Shown: piece after piece, positions 11,618 through 21,921 of the stretch | How positions within the stretch are numbered: position 1 is the stretch's first letter | How the letters are laid out: each line of letters starts with the position of its first letter | DNA from: Gonium pectorale | Lineage: Eukaryota; Chlorophyta; Chlorophyceae; Chlamydomonadales; Volvocaceae | Length of the DNA: 43,134 nucleotides | Assembly: GCA_001584585.1 (NCBI GenBank) | Contig: LSYV01000005.1 | Span: forward strand, 1,137,129-1,180,262 | Reading direction: 5' to 3' | The notes under the pieces: generated by a model | What the model saw: only the letters and a program-made list of their open reading frames with translations | What the model was told of the DNA's origin: nothing | Database searches by the model: none | Program-made: the position numbers and the translations under genes

Positions 11618-11805
11618 GGGGGGGAGCGCGGAGCGCATGCAAGGGTGGGGGGGCGGAGAACGGGTTGGGGGACCGGTTTGGGAGACCGGGTTGGGAGAAC
11701 GGGTTGGGGCGGGAGAAGTCGGTGCGCAAGGTGCTGCGCCGAAGACCAAGATGCAGGAGGTCTTTTCGGGTGTAGGTGCTGGAACGGCCAAGGTGAGGAT
11801 GAGGC

Positions 11806-11862
11806 GTGTGTGGGGTGGGGGTGGGGGTGGGGGTGGGGGGAGGGGGTGGGGGGAGGGGGCTG
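11806..11862. repeat. GGGGGT-type G-rich repeat
   Basis: Runs of four to six G are separated by single T or A bases. The tract lies about 190 bases after the LRR stop codon, probably in its 3' UTR, and has strong G-quadruplex potential on the plus strand. Confidence 0.75.
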
Positions 11863-12471
11863 GGACAAGGGCAGACGAGAAAGGGGGGAGGAACGACGGC
11901 GAGGAAGGTGCCTGGTTTTGCGTGGGAAGAGGACCATGGTCGTGGACAGATACAGATTACGGACTACAAGCTCGCATCAGAGGGTGTGCGCGGGTGCGTC
12001 CTAGAGGAATGATTGGCTGGTGCACGCTGCCCGGCTTGGGCCGACACGCGCGTTACTGAACCGTATGGGCTGTTGTGTTGATGCCGTCCATGACGATGGA
12101 TGCGGGTAATGCCCGAGTTGAAATGAACAACGCATGCGACGAGCGTAAGCGCGAAAGCAATGGTGCCGTTTTAGGACCCAGCTCCAGAGGTAGTCGAAGG
12201 GGTGATGTCCCTGCATGTTAGCTCGGCGGCGACCACCACTGTAGCCCCCGATGCGGCCCAGAATTCTCTCTGGGGTGACCCTATACAATGCCGTGCGGGG
12301 AATGCCCGTGTGCGCATTGCGGCATCTCACTTTGCCCAACCGAGGTTATCAACCAGGGCTTACGGTCACGCGTCAGACCTGGCCTGTGCATCGCAAGAGC
12401 GAGCTGAACTCCGTAGCGGCACTCCGTATCAGCACTCCGTGCGCAGCAGCTGCATACGTACGGCATGAACG

Positions 12472-12483
12472 TGTAACATGTAA
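12472..12483 (+). terminator. Double TGTAA poly(A) signal
   Basis: TGTAA occurs at 12472-12476 and again at 12479-12483. This is the standard chlamydomonad poly(A) signal. It is the first plus-strand pair after the LRR stop at 11617, so it probably ends that transcript with a 3' UTR of about 870 bases. Confidence 0.5.
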
Positions 12484-13040
12484 CCTGGCAGCAGCTCAAC
12501 ACTGCTTTGTATGCGCCAACTCCGTACCAAAAGCAGATCCAACAGGGCAACGAGTGACCCGTGGGTCGCTGCGCCGTCCGAGGTCCGGTCCACCCCCCGA
12601 CCTTGGGAGCACGCAGCTTTACCTCCCAATGTGCGCCGTCCACCGTTCGCCTTGCTCCCCTCGCTTTCTCCCTGAGGGGTAGTAGCGTTGGCCTCTACCC
12701 GCGCTCTGCGCTCCCAAGCCGCAGCAAACCCACACATAGTTCAGTTCAGTCGGCACGCGCCCGCCAAACGTCCTTCAGCGGCTTGGTCGCCAACGAGGCG
12801 CAGACGCCTACCACGGTACCTGGACATTTCCAACAGGGGGGCATCCTTCTCGGCTGTCCTCGGAGGCAAGTAGCGCCGGCGCCAACGCCTGGACCCATCT
12901 AGCCCTGTTCATCCGTTCTGCAGCGGTGTGGCGCCGCACCGGCGGCCGACAGCCAAACATCGCAGCGCGCGCAACATCCTCGCCAGCCGCTGCCGTCGTC
13001 CTTCTTCACAGCTAACCGGCGCTACCGGGCTCGTGCCGAC

Positions 13041-15286
13041 ATGGGAGCCCCCCCTCGCCGGTGCCCCGGCGGTCGTCAGCCGGCGCCACGGCTGCTGCTC
13101 CTGTTGCTGCTGGCCGGCGCGTCCTGCCCGCTGGCCGCGCCCGCAGCCGCCGCGGGCGGCCTGCTGGGCGATACCGCGCGCGGACGCGACGGCTCCCGGC
13201 GTGAGGCGGGTTTCGAGGGGGTGGGGGGTCCGAGCGGGCCAAACTGGAGCGTGAGGGCTGGAGCGCGCGCGCACGAGGCAGGCCTATGGCACTCGGCAGG
13301 CGCGGGGCCGTGCGACCCGCCCCGGTGTGAACATACCGTAAAAGTGTACAAAAGCCGGCGCCATTCCTGCCTCAATGTGCATGCCGTCTGTCACCCGCGG
13401 TTAGCTCCCCCGTCCGTGGCAATGTTACCGAGTCATGCACGCTCCCTCCCTCGCACCCTCCCCCACCAGTGCGCGGTAACCTCCCCCCCCGCCCCGCCCC
13501 AAGCCCACGCACGACGAAATGGCGTCATCCCAGGGCCGCCGCTCCCTCAGACTTGACCGCGCAGCCGACCTTGCTCATCCCCACCGCCGCCCTGCCCGGA
13601 TGACGCAGGCCTGGGTCGCGGTGTCCGCCCTGCCCCGCACCCGCACGCCGCACCCGCACACGACCCTCCAGTAGACCGGGCCCCTTGCGCCCTCAACCCC
13701 GACACACCGGCAGCCAGCAGAACGAAGCCGCACCACGACGCCCCCCTGCCTCCATGCTCCATCTCGGGGCCCCCCATGTATGGGCCTGGTCTGCCAACAC
13801 TGGTCTGAAGCAGACGGTCGCCCTGCGCGACGCCGCGACCTCCCACCGCGCCACGCTCCCTCCAGCACTCGTTATCAACATTTTCCCCCATCTGAAGCTC
13901 AGCATTGCCCGCCACACGCCCACCCCCGCTGCGCCCCGCCCGCAGGCCTGATGGGCCGCAAGCTGCTGGGCATCCACGGCGTCCTGGGCGCCCCCTACTC
14001 CAAGGGCTTCAGCCAGAGCACCGCCGTCGCCGCTGCCTCGGCATCCGCGTCCGCGTCCGCGTCCGCAAACGCCGCCGCCGTGTCGTTCGTGCCGATCGCC
14101 TACGTCCCGGTGGCGCCGCCGCCCGTGCTCCTGCCCGTTGCAACCGTACGTCGCCGTACGATGCCCTACGATGCTGCAGATGGACACGAGCGCGCGCCGG
14201 ATTGCATCGCGCACACCTGACACTTCAAGCAAAAGAGGGATAGTGTGTTGCCAACATTGTCTAGTTGTCGAAGTGTCGAAGTTTACAGCTTGCCACTCAG
14301 CCCAGCAGGTTCTGTATAGGGATCTGAGATCCACCGTCCAGCGTCCACATTCGCCGCTGCAGGTGCCCGCTTTGCTCCCAACCGCCGTCCTGCCAGCCGC
14401 ACTCCCCGCGCCGGTAGTCGCCCCGCTGCCCGCCGCCGCCCCCGCCGCCAGCTCGGCTCAGGCCATCGCAGCCGCCAACGCCGCCGCCACCTCTGCCGCT
14501 AACGCCGCCGCGGCCGCAAATGCGGCGGCGGCCGCCGCCAACGCGGCGGCGGCTGTGTCGCGTCCCGCTGCTCCGCCGCCGGTGCTGCCCTCCCCCGTGC
14601 CCCGCGCTGTGGCCCCCATAGGTGAGGCTTGCGGGAAACTGGAACAGGGGGGCCAACTCTACGGACGTAAGGCCGGACATGTTTGTCGGTTGGCCAAGGA
14701 AACGCCTTAAGCGGAACACGTCAGACCAATCCCTTAGTTGTGCGGCAAGGACGCGTGTGCCGTAAGCCTAAGCAACGGAGCCAGCCAATACGATGCTGGT
14801 GTGCGCGGCAGATGGCAGCTTTGGCGAGCACTTATCGCCCGGTTGGCGCCTCGGACACGGGTTATTGACACTTATCAGGGTCCTGATATATCCCATATCG
14901 CCATCCGGCAGGGAGATAACCTGCACTAACTGCACATGCTGCGGTTGTTCTCTTTACCACCTCTCTACTGCCTCCGCCCCGCAGCCGCCCTCCCGCTAGC
15001 CGCTCCTCCGCCCCCCGCAACCGCAACCGCCATCGCCGGCGCGGGCGCGCGCGTGGGCGCTCCTGCGCCCACCGTGGGCGTCGCGCCGCCCGCCGCGCCG
15101 CCATCGCCGCGGCCCTCGTCGCCGCCTCCGCCTTCGCCCTTGCTGCCCGTGGCAGTGGCACCTGCGGCGGCGGCGGCGGATCCTCCACACCCGAGCGGCT
15201 GCGGCTGCAGTGGCTGCAGCTGCGGCCCCGTCAGCGTGCGCGCGACCGTCTCCTCGACCACCACCCTGTCCCTGAGCACGCCGTGA
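13041..15286 (+). CDS. Secreted Ala/Pro-rich, cell-wall-like protein
   Basis: Four exons (13041-13200, 13946-14145, 14363-14621 and 14985-15286 with TGA) join in perfect phase to 306 residues. The N-terminus is basic (MGAPPRRC), then RLLLLLLLAGASCPL and AAPAAAAGG, a clear signal peptide. The next exon encodes RKLLGIHGVLGAPYSKGFS, an alternating SASASASASA stretch and PIAYVPVAPPPVLLP. Exon 3 is Pro/Val/Ala-rich with ANAAAA repeats. Exon 4 has PPPP and SPSP-type runs, then GCGCSGCSCG close to the C-terminus. No enzyme domain was recognised. Composition and secretion signal suit an extracellular-matrix or hydroxyproline-rich wall protein, which volvocine algae make in many lineage-specific forms. 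That role is inferred. The clean splice phases argue that the gene is real. It faces the HMT gene tail to tail. Confidence 0.65.
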
Positions 15287-15520
15287 AGGCGTGCGTTCCA
15301 CCCGCGCCATCTTCCGGGCCACTGGGTGTGGCTCGGGCGTTATCTGGGCGTTATCCGATGTCTGCCATCATTCTCAAAGTGCCTGTACTTGTCGACGTCA
15401 GATGTTGTGTCCCCCTGGCATGCGTGTACTGACCGAACAGTGAAGGGCAGGAGCAAGGGAGGTGTACGGTTTGGGGGGGTGCGGGGGGCGCGTGGCTGGG
15501 TGGTGCTGCGCCGGAGCACT

Positions 15521-15568
15521 GCAGACCGACTGTGACGCGGACCGACTGTGACGCGGACCGACTGTGAG
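15521..15568. repeat. Three-copy GACCGACTGTGACGCG tandem repeat
   Basis: The unit GACCGACTGTGACGCG occurs almost three times in a row, the last copy cut short. It lies just before the TGTAA signal of the secreted-protein gene. Confidence 0.85.
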
Positions 15569-15612
15569 CTACTTACCATCTACCCATGGCCACACCGGCT
15601 TTGACGGGTACC

Positions 15613-15617
15613 TGTAA
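15613..15617 (+). terminator. TGTAA poly(A) signal
   Basis: TGTAA lies about 330 bases after the stop codon of the secreted-protein gene, at a usual distance for a chlamydomonad 3' UTR. Confidence 0.5.
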
Positions 15618-16950
15618 CATCTGTGAGGCAGGCAGGTGGCTGCCAGCTCGGCATGCGGCGTTTCCTGCGGTCCATCGCCAGGGCCAGCTGCCCTGGCGAG
15701 CAGACGGGGACGGGCAGCTCGTGAGCCAAGTCGGTGCGTGGCGCCTCAATGACCCCTCGCTCACGCCGCTAGGCAATGGTAGTATTTCCTAGCTTAGGAG
15801 GGCGCCGTGGACTTGTCACTGGCGAGGGAGATGGGAGGGGCGGCCGCGCATTTGATATACAGATATGGTCGGACGGCTGCTGGCAACGGGGCGATGCAGG
15901 CGCTGCCACGTCTGCCTGGGTTCTATATCTTTGTTGCTGCTCAGCATGGCGTGATGGCCCAGCATGAGGCCGGAGCGCGCGGCGCTGCTGCTCGAGTCCT
16001 GGGTTACCATTACCGAGAACCCTTAAAAACGAGGATTGCACGCTTGGAGTAAGTTGTCCCTCGTTCGGGCGCGTACGGTGTAGAGCAGCAGCAGCAACGG
16101 CTGCGCACCCGGCCCGCCACCAACGCATCGCCGCCGTCGCCATCATCGCAGCGATCTACCACCACCGTGGCGACCACCACAGCCGGCACCAGCAGGAGCT
16201 GCTGCCAAGCAAGGGTCCCTGGTCCGGCAGTGGCTGGTTCACTTGCAAAGGCGCCCATGCTCTGCCGTCCGCTTCCACAGGGCCAAAGCAGGGGGAACAG
16301 CGACAACGCACCTGCATCTGCAGCTGCGGAGCGCCTCGCTTGAGCAAAGCGCCACTCCCGCGTGCGCGCCTGCCTGCCTGTCCCGATTAAGTACACAACG
16401 CCGCCTTACTTTGCTGGACAGCAGGCCTCCGAAACACTGCCCATGTGTCTAGGGCACCCACCCCAGAAACTAACCAAGCCAGTGTACTACCGGGACTGTC
16501 CGATGCTTGCTGCGCCAGCCGCCTCCGCCGTATCCCCATGTCCCTCTGCTGCCGCCCAGGTCGTCGGCATGAATCTGGCTACCGTGCCCCGGGCCACATC
16601 ACACACCGCACGGCGAAGAAAGCCCCCCAAAGGCCGCCAAAGGCCCAAGGATCGAGGCCCACGCCAGGCATATGACGGGCATGTGCGTCCAACGCACGCT
16701 GCCCCGATCGCTTGCGCCCCACGGCCCTGCTGCCCCACCCGGGCCCGGGCCCCACCCTCTGGGCCCACACAGGAATCCTGAGGTGCGCAACAGCGCGCGT
16801 GCCCTTCTTCTGTGGTGCCAGCATTCGGCGTCCCCACCCCGGCAAGCCCCCTGATTTAGAGCCCCTACGGGAGGGGGCCCCATCATCCCCATCATCCAGC
16901 ACGTGCTCCGATACCCCATCGGGACCCGGCTGGGGCCGCAAGGACAGCCG

Positions 16951-18665
16951 TCACCCGCCGCCAGCGCCGTCGCCAGCGCCGTCGCCGCCGCTGACGCCGC
17001 CTGCAGCGGCCGGCGCCGCCAGCGCCGCGCGCATCGCGCGAATGTGTCCCGGGCCGGTCCGGCAGCAGCCGCCCACCAGCCGCACGCCCGCGGGGCCGCG
17101 CACCCAGTCGATCGCCGCCCGCGCGAAGCACCCCGGCTCCGAGATGTCGTCTGGGCTGTGGCGCCAGCAGCGGTGCTCGCCGTCCCAGTCCTCGCCACTG
17201 TTGGGGTAGCAGAGGAGCAGCAGCGAATGCGGCGGAGGCGGCAGCGCGCCGCCACCACCGGCGGTAGTGGTGGGGATTGGGACGGAGCTCAGCGCCGACA
17301 GCTGCTCACGCGCCGCCGCCAGCAGCGGCCCGACGTGCCGTGGCGCGGTGCAGTTGACGCCCGCCGCCGCCACCAGTCCCTCCGCCGCCGCCGCCGCCAG
17401 CATCGGAACGCAGTCGCGCGCGAAGCCCTCGCCGCGGCACGTGTGTAGGGCGTCGCGGCAGCTGAAAGAGATCCAGGCCGGCTTGCCGTACCGTTCCCGC
17501 CTTAGTAAGGCCACGATGGCTTCAGCCTCCTTGAGGCACGGTATGGTTTCGAAGGCCAGCAGGTCGATATCCGTACGGTGTCGTACTGGCTCGAGGCGCG
17601 TACGGTGAAATTCCATGAGCTGGTCGAGTGACGTGGATTCCGCATAGTCGCCCCGGAACTCGGATCCATCCGCCAGGTAGCCGCCGTACGAGCCGCATGA
17701 GTAAGCTATTAGGGGCCGTCCTGACATCGGCTGTGGCGGCTCCGCCGCCGCCACCTCGCCACCATTCGTTGCGGCGCCGCCGCTGGTGTCGGAGGCGGCA
17801 GCAGCCTCCGCCCGTTCCGCCAGGAACGCCTCCCGCGCCTCCGCCGCCAGGTCGACAGCGCGGTTCAGCAGCGCCGCCGCCGCGGCGGCGTCAACGCCTG
17901 CTGCCGCAAAGCCGGGGATGCTGGCCTGGTAGGTGAAGGTGGTGATGACGTCTGAATCGGGCGACGACAGCAAGCGCGCGACACGTTGGCTGGAACAAGA
18001 GATTCCGGGAAGGCTGAAGCTAAAGCTGAGGTCTGTGCCAGGGTGGTTTGTTCGCGAATAAATTGCACGGCGCGTGCCGTGGCTTTCACGGCCAGCGGCC
18101 ACACCGTAGACTTATGTGATGCCAGTGCTGGCGGAGGCACGGATCCGGAGTGCTGCCTGCCGTTTTGAGGGCCATGAGGCCTCGCGGCCCAGCCCTGCAT
18201 GTGCTGCCCGCCTCAGCTGGAAGCCCTACACCACCACCCCCGGTAACCTCATGGCCCGCACGCTACGCTACGGCCAACGATGCAGGCTGCTACGGCCAAC
18301 GATGCAGGCTGGTACGGCCAGGGGGCAAGGACCTAGCGTGTCGCCTGAGAGGCCAGGAGGCCTCGCGGCCCAGCCCAGCATATGCGCCCCTGCTCCGGCC
18401 GGCGGGTCGCGCGTCCGTCCCTCCCTCCTGCCCCTTGCGGCAACCAACAAGTCGCGGTACGCATCCACGCACCTGAGCCCGCTCGCAGGTAGTCTAGGTG
18501 GACTTCGCGGATCATGGCGGGGTCATCGATGAGCAGCTGAGCCGACCAGAGCTTAGAGCCTCCCAGGTTCACGCCGCGCTGCTCCAGCTCTGTACCCTGA
18601 GCGCCGTCTAGCAGCACGAAGCCGCGCTCTAGGAGGGCCGACAGGCCCGGGTGTTGCGACGACAT
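16951..18665 (-). CDS. HMT: Homocysteine S-methyltransferase
   Basis: Two exons, 18665-18473 and 17951-16951 (TGA), encode 397 residues with one 521-base intron. The splice rejoins [14 protein letters not shown], which is conserved in the family. The protein opens with [20 protein letters not shown], the N-terminal strand of the barrel. It continues with [10 protein letters not shown], the catalytic-core segment [49 protein letters not shown] and the C-terminal [11 protein letters not shown]. The Cys of GVNC and the two Cys of GGCC are the zinc ligands that activate the homocysteine thiol. The enzyme forms methionine, in plants and algae usually from S-methylmethionine, sometimes from S-adenosylmethionine; it is normally cytosolic. 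Lineage-specific Ala/Gly insertions lie at ~95-130 and in the last 25 residues. The length is slightly above the usual 310-350, explained by those inserts. Confidence 0.93.
18267..18310. repeat. 22-bp tandem duplication in the HMT intron
   Basis: The unit starting GCTACGGCCAACGATGCAGG occurs twice in tandem, and a third degenerate start follows (GGTACGGCCA). A second, longer repeat also lies in this intron: segments near 18173-18200 and 18351-18379 share GAGGCCTCGCGGCCCAGCCC with slight changes. Confidence 0.85.
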
Positions 18666-20141
18666 CGGGCGACAGTTTATGAGTTACTTGGCATTGTGGC
18701 CTGTTACACTTTTCAGTAGCGAAGACGGTGTACGATGTTCAATCTCTGCCGTTTTTAAGGGCGAATATGGCGAAACGGTGTCGTACTCGCTGCACATATA
18801 GCCGTACTAGGGACCGCGTAGGGACCACGGCTCGGCCGCTGGCAGCGCGGGTGCCTGGGGATGAGGGCTTCAAAGCCGCCCGACAGTTACGGGCAGCGGT
18901 AAACCCCGTAGGCAAACGTAGACGTCCGCACGCCACGCACGCCAGACAAGCCGGACACGTCCGTCCGACACAGCTCACCCGGCTATCTATAATGCACCAA
19001 TGGACAGCAGGTATCTACGCATCAAGGCCTGATCCAGGGGAGCCCGGCAGGCGCAGGCCAACCCCTGCATGTTACCACCTTCGCTGACCACTTGTCTCCG
19101 TTGCATCCGCTTAAAGGCGGGTGTCCTCACAAGCCATAAGGTCCAGAACACGCCGTCACTCTTCTGAAACTGCGAAGAGAAAGGTCCATGACCCAGTACG
19201 ACGCAAGCAGCTCGCTCCCCCTCCGACCCAAACCGACCCCTCTCGCGCGTGCTCGCCTTCCCCAGCATGTCCACTCCCTGCAGCAGTGCAGCCGCTCAAT
19301 GCAGCCAACGGCTACACCCTACCCTCCGCACACCCACTCGCCCGGGGCGGGCTCGGGCCTGGTCCCTGGCCCAGGAGACCGTCTGCGGGGCCCATCAATG
19401 TGCCCAGGACTTCCCTGGGGGATGGACCGCACCGGCCCGAACCCCGCAAAGGCGGACGCCCCCCGGTCCCGGCCCTGGCCCCGGCCCGGCCCTTTGCGGC
19501 GGGGCCCCTGCGGCCTTCTCCGGCCGTGTCCGGCCGTGTCTGGGCACACGTAGGTAGGTAGGGCCCTTGCGGGCACACAGCCAGCATACCGCCGCCCCGA
19601 GAAACTACCGTAGGGGACACAATTGCCAGCGGTGCCGCACGCCAGGGGTGGAGGGGGGGGACAATAAAAAAGGGAAATGGGTCGCGTCGCGGACACTGAA
19701 TCGCATCCTCAGTAGAGGGAGTAACGGCGGTCTTGGTGGACTTGTAGGCGACCTGCAGAACTTCGGCGTCAGTGACATGCGAGCAGCGCTGTGGCGTACC
19801 TTCAAAGGTTGTAGTCGCTGATGAAGCGCTGATGACTTGAAGGGGAGGCGGCGGAGACTCCGTGCCCACCCGCCCAACCTGACGTGAACAGACTGGCACA
19901 GCACTGGCGCCGCGAGCGCGGGCCTGCCCAGACGGACTTTCCATCGGAGGGACGGGGAATGCGCGTCGCCGGCCCGGCCAATGCTCATGATCCCATCGCA
20001 GCCGACCAGAACAGGAAGCAGCCCCGTTTAAAAGCCCGCCCCTGTCCCCGGCCCTGCGCCCGACCCGAAACCCTGCCCCTGTCTCCGCCCCTGTCCCCGC
20101 CCTCCAACCACGCCCGCGCCTGGCCCGCCCGCCACCGGCAG
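18666..20141. other. HMT upstream region and low-complexity DNA
   Basis: The first ~120 bases are AT-richer and probably hold the HMT promoter. At 19360-19560 the DNA is rich in GGCCC and CCGGCCC blocks. A minus-strand frame around 19860-19680 is open but has no convincing splice sites and was not called. Confidence 0.4.
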
Positions 20142-21018
20142 GCTGCCCTGCGCCAGCTCGCCACCTTCACAGCGCTGTGCGTGGCGGTGCGGCGGTGGGC
20201 GGCGGGCGGTGGCCGGCGAGCCGCGCAGCCCCGTGGAGGTGCGGTGCGCGCGACGGCACGAGCTGAAGGGGGGGCGGGCCGGAAGGCGCGAGCGGGGCGG
20301 GCCGGGGCGGGGAGGGGAGGCGTGGGGAGGTGGTGGCGGTCAGCGGGGCAGTGGAGAGCTTGTAGGACCACGGTGGGTTGGTGAGCGGGCGGGCGGGCAG
20401 ACTGGGAGCGCCACCGGGTAACGCAGCAAGTAGCGGCGCCGTGTGGGCGCTGTGCAGGCGCGTCCTCCTCTAGGGGAGCGCGGCGATTGGCCTCCGTGGG
20501 TGGGGTGTCGCCCCTGCTGGACATTTGCGACGGCGGTGGTGGCGGTGGCGGCGGCGGTGGCTGGGGTGACTTGCGGAGCGCGGCGGCTGGGTGCGGCGGT
20601 GGGGGGTCCACCGGCGGGCACTAGCGTATGGCAGTCACCGCCGATCGCCGACCCACGCACCCACGCACGCACCCCCCTGCTGAGGCGTACCCAGCTCACC
20701 GCCGCCCCAACCTACCCGCGCACCCCTTCACGCACACACAGGCACCACCCCAGATCGCCTGGCTGCTCTCCAGCCTGCTGCGGCTGCTGCTGCGGCCGCA
20801 CATGCGCGAGGCGGCGCCGGACGGCGGGGGGGGGGGCGGGAGCGGGGGCTCTCCGAGTCCCTGTGGGCCCTTGTGGAGAGTTGGCTGCGAAGCTGGCGGC
20901 GGTGGCGGCACTGCTGGGCGCTATGGGCGCCCACAGGCGAGGCGACGCCTACGGCCAGGGGAAGGGGAGGGTGCACGCAGACCAAGGCTTCAGCGAGGAC
21001 GAAAACGGCCGCCGCTAG
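20142..21018 (+). CDS. Possible spliced gene fragment, unknown function
   Basis: A CAG acceptor opens 20142-20180 (AALRQLATFTALC). A GT donor at 20181 can join it in phase to 20754 (CCCAG acceptor), which encodes IAWLLSSLLRLLLRPHMREA. Together they give a Leu-rich segment like a membrane or amphipathic helix. An 11-G run follows at 20826-20836. After it the most protein-like text moves to another frame (ERGLSESLWALVE) and then to a third (ELAAKLAAVAALLGAMGAH, ending at TAG 21016-21018). The frame changes could be a missed small intron, a sequencing error in the G-run, or a decayed gene. No family was recognised. No start was located. Confidence 0.3.
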
Positions 21019-21384
21019 GAAGCAGCCGCCCTGTTGTGGCGTGTTCCTTCTGTATGCACCCCGCCTGCCGCGAGCCCAGTTCTGGCTCCCAGCAGTCTGT
21101 CGTGTTGATGGCCCAGTTGCCGCCACCCTCCGCCCCGCCCCTCGGCAGGCTGGTTGGTGGCCCGATCTGGCGGCGGCCACGTCCGGGCTGTGGCCCGTGG
21201 GGCACGCGGACTTTGACGGTCATGGTGAAGGCGCTCGAGGAAACGGCAGTACGGCAATACAGCAGTACGGCGCACACCGCGTGTGGCCCTGGTGTAAAGC
21301 CCACCCAGAACGCTACATTTCTCCCGGTCGCCCAATTTCGCATACCGTCTGTGCTGCCCCGCCTCATTAATCTCCCTCCCACTA

Positions 21385-21921
21385 TTGGGAGACGCACGTT
21401 AGAATACAAGTCAGCGCTCAAAACTCACAGCGAAGCGGCAATTCGACTGGAGATTGCCATGTCATGTCACGTCCATGTTGCAGTCTGTAGGGTTACGCCG
21501 CTCGGTAGGGCTACGTCGATCGGGAGGAGGGCTACGCCGATCTGTAGGCGCTCGTCTTGCCGCGCTCAAGCGCGGTTTGCTGCTGCTGTGCCGAATAGCG
21601 GTCGACGCGGATTGCAGCGATGACGAGCCGGTTGGAATCGGCTAATCGGTAATTCAATCCACCATTGGGGAACCGGCTCGTCGTCGCTGCAATCTGCGTC
21701 GACAGCTACCCAGCACAGCAGCAGCGAGCCGCGCTGGAGCGGGGAAAAACGAGCGCCTACCGATCGGCGTAGCCCTCCTCCCGATCGACGTAGCCCTACC
21801 GAGCGGCGTAACCCTACAGACTGCAACATGGACGTGACATGATATGGCAATCTCCAGTCGAATTGCCGCTTCGCTGTGAGTTTTGAGCGCTGATTTGAAT
21901 TCTCGCGTGTGCGTTCCCCAA
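21385..21921. mobile_element. Long near-perfect inverted repeat: two MITE-like copies tail to tail, or a hairpin RNA locus
   Basis: The left arm (about 21385-21640) and right arm (21665-21921) are reverse complements over ~250 bases with only scattered mismatches. About 24 bases separate them. The right copy is bounded by TTGGGGAAC (21665) and GTTCCCCAA (21913-21921), a 9-base terminal inverted repeat. The left copy has worn versions of both ends (TTGGGAGACG at 21385). No transposase is encoded. Inside each arm, near 21491-21552 in the left, is a degenerate ~20-base tandem of GTAGGGCTACG units. Options are two copies of a small non-autonomous DNA transposon in opposite orientation, or a long hairpin that yields small RNAs. 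Confidence 0.75.

Larger units (their letters stand above)
11618..13040. other. 3' region of the LRR gene and upstream region of the secreted-protein gene
   Basis: A G-rich tract (11800-11860, repeats of GGGGGT) comes first. A less GC-rich part follows at about 12080-12500 and ends with two TGTAA signals. A minus-strand frame of about 112 codons (12339-12001) is open, but I recognise nothing in it. No splice-supported gene was found. Confidence 0.4.
15287..16950. other. Convergent intergenic region
   Basis: This holds the 3' UTR of the secreted-protein gene, a short tandem repeat at 15521-15568 and the 3' flank of the HMT gene. Several frames are open, but none has splice support or recognisable motifs. 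No TTACA was seen for the HMT transcript. Confidence 0.4.

Noticed and set aside
12001..12339. 112-codon minus-strand frame with TPERILGRIGGYSGG
   Set aside because: Less GC-rich and somewhat protein-like, but it has no ATG-led context, no splice support and no recognised family, so it was left in the intergenic description.
19312..19944. 210-codon minus-strand frame
   Set aside because: It crosses GGCCC-rich low-complexity DNA. The only protein-like stretch (about 19860-19680) has no clear acceptor and donor.
20628..21623. 331-codon plus-strand frame
   Set aside because: It runs through an intron-like region, the 11-G tract and into the inverted repeat, with no single protein-like text along it.
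21454..21850. Two mirror-image short proteins (SVGLRRSVGLRRS type) in the inverted repeat
   Set aside because: They are translations of the tandem GTAGGGCTACG units in each arm, with no homologue known to me and no other sign of coding.
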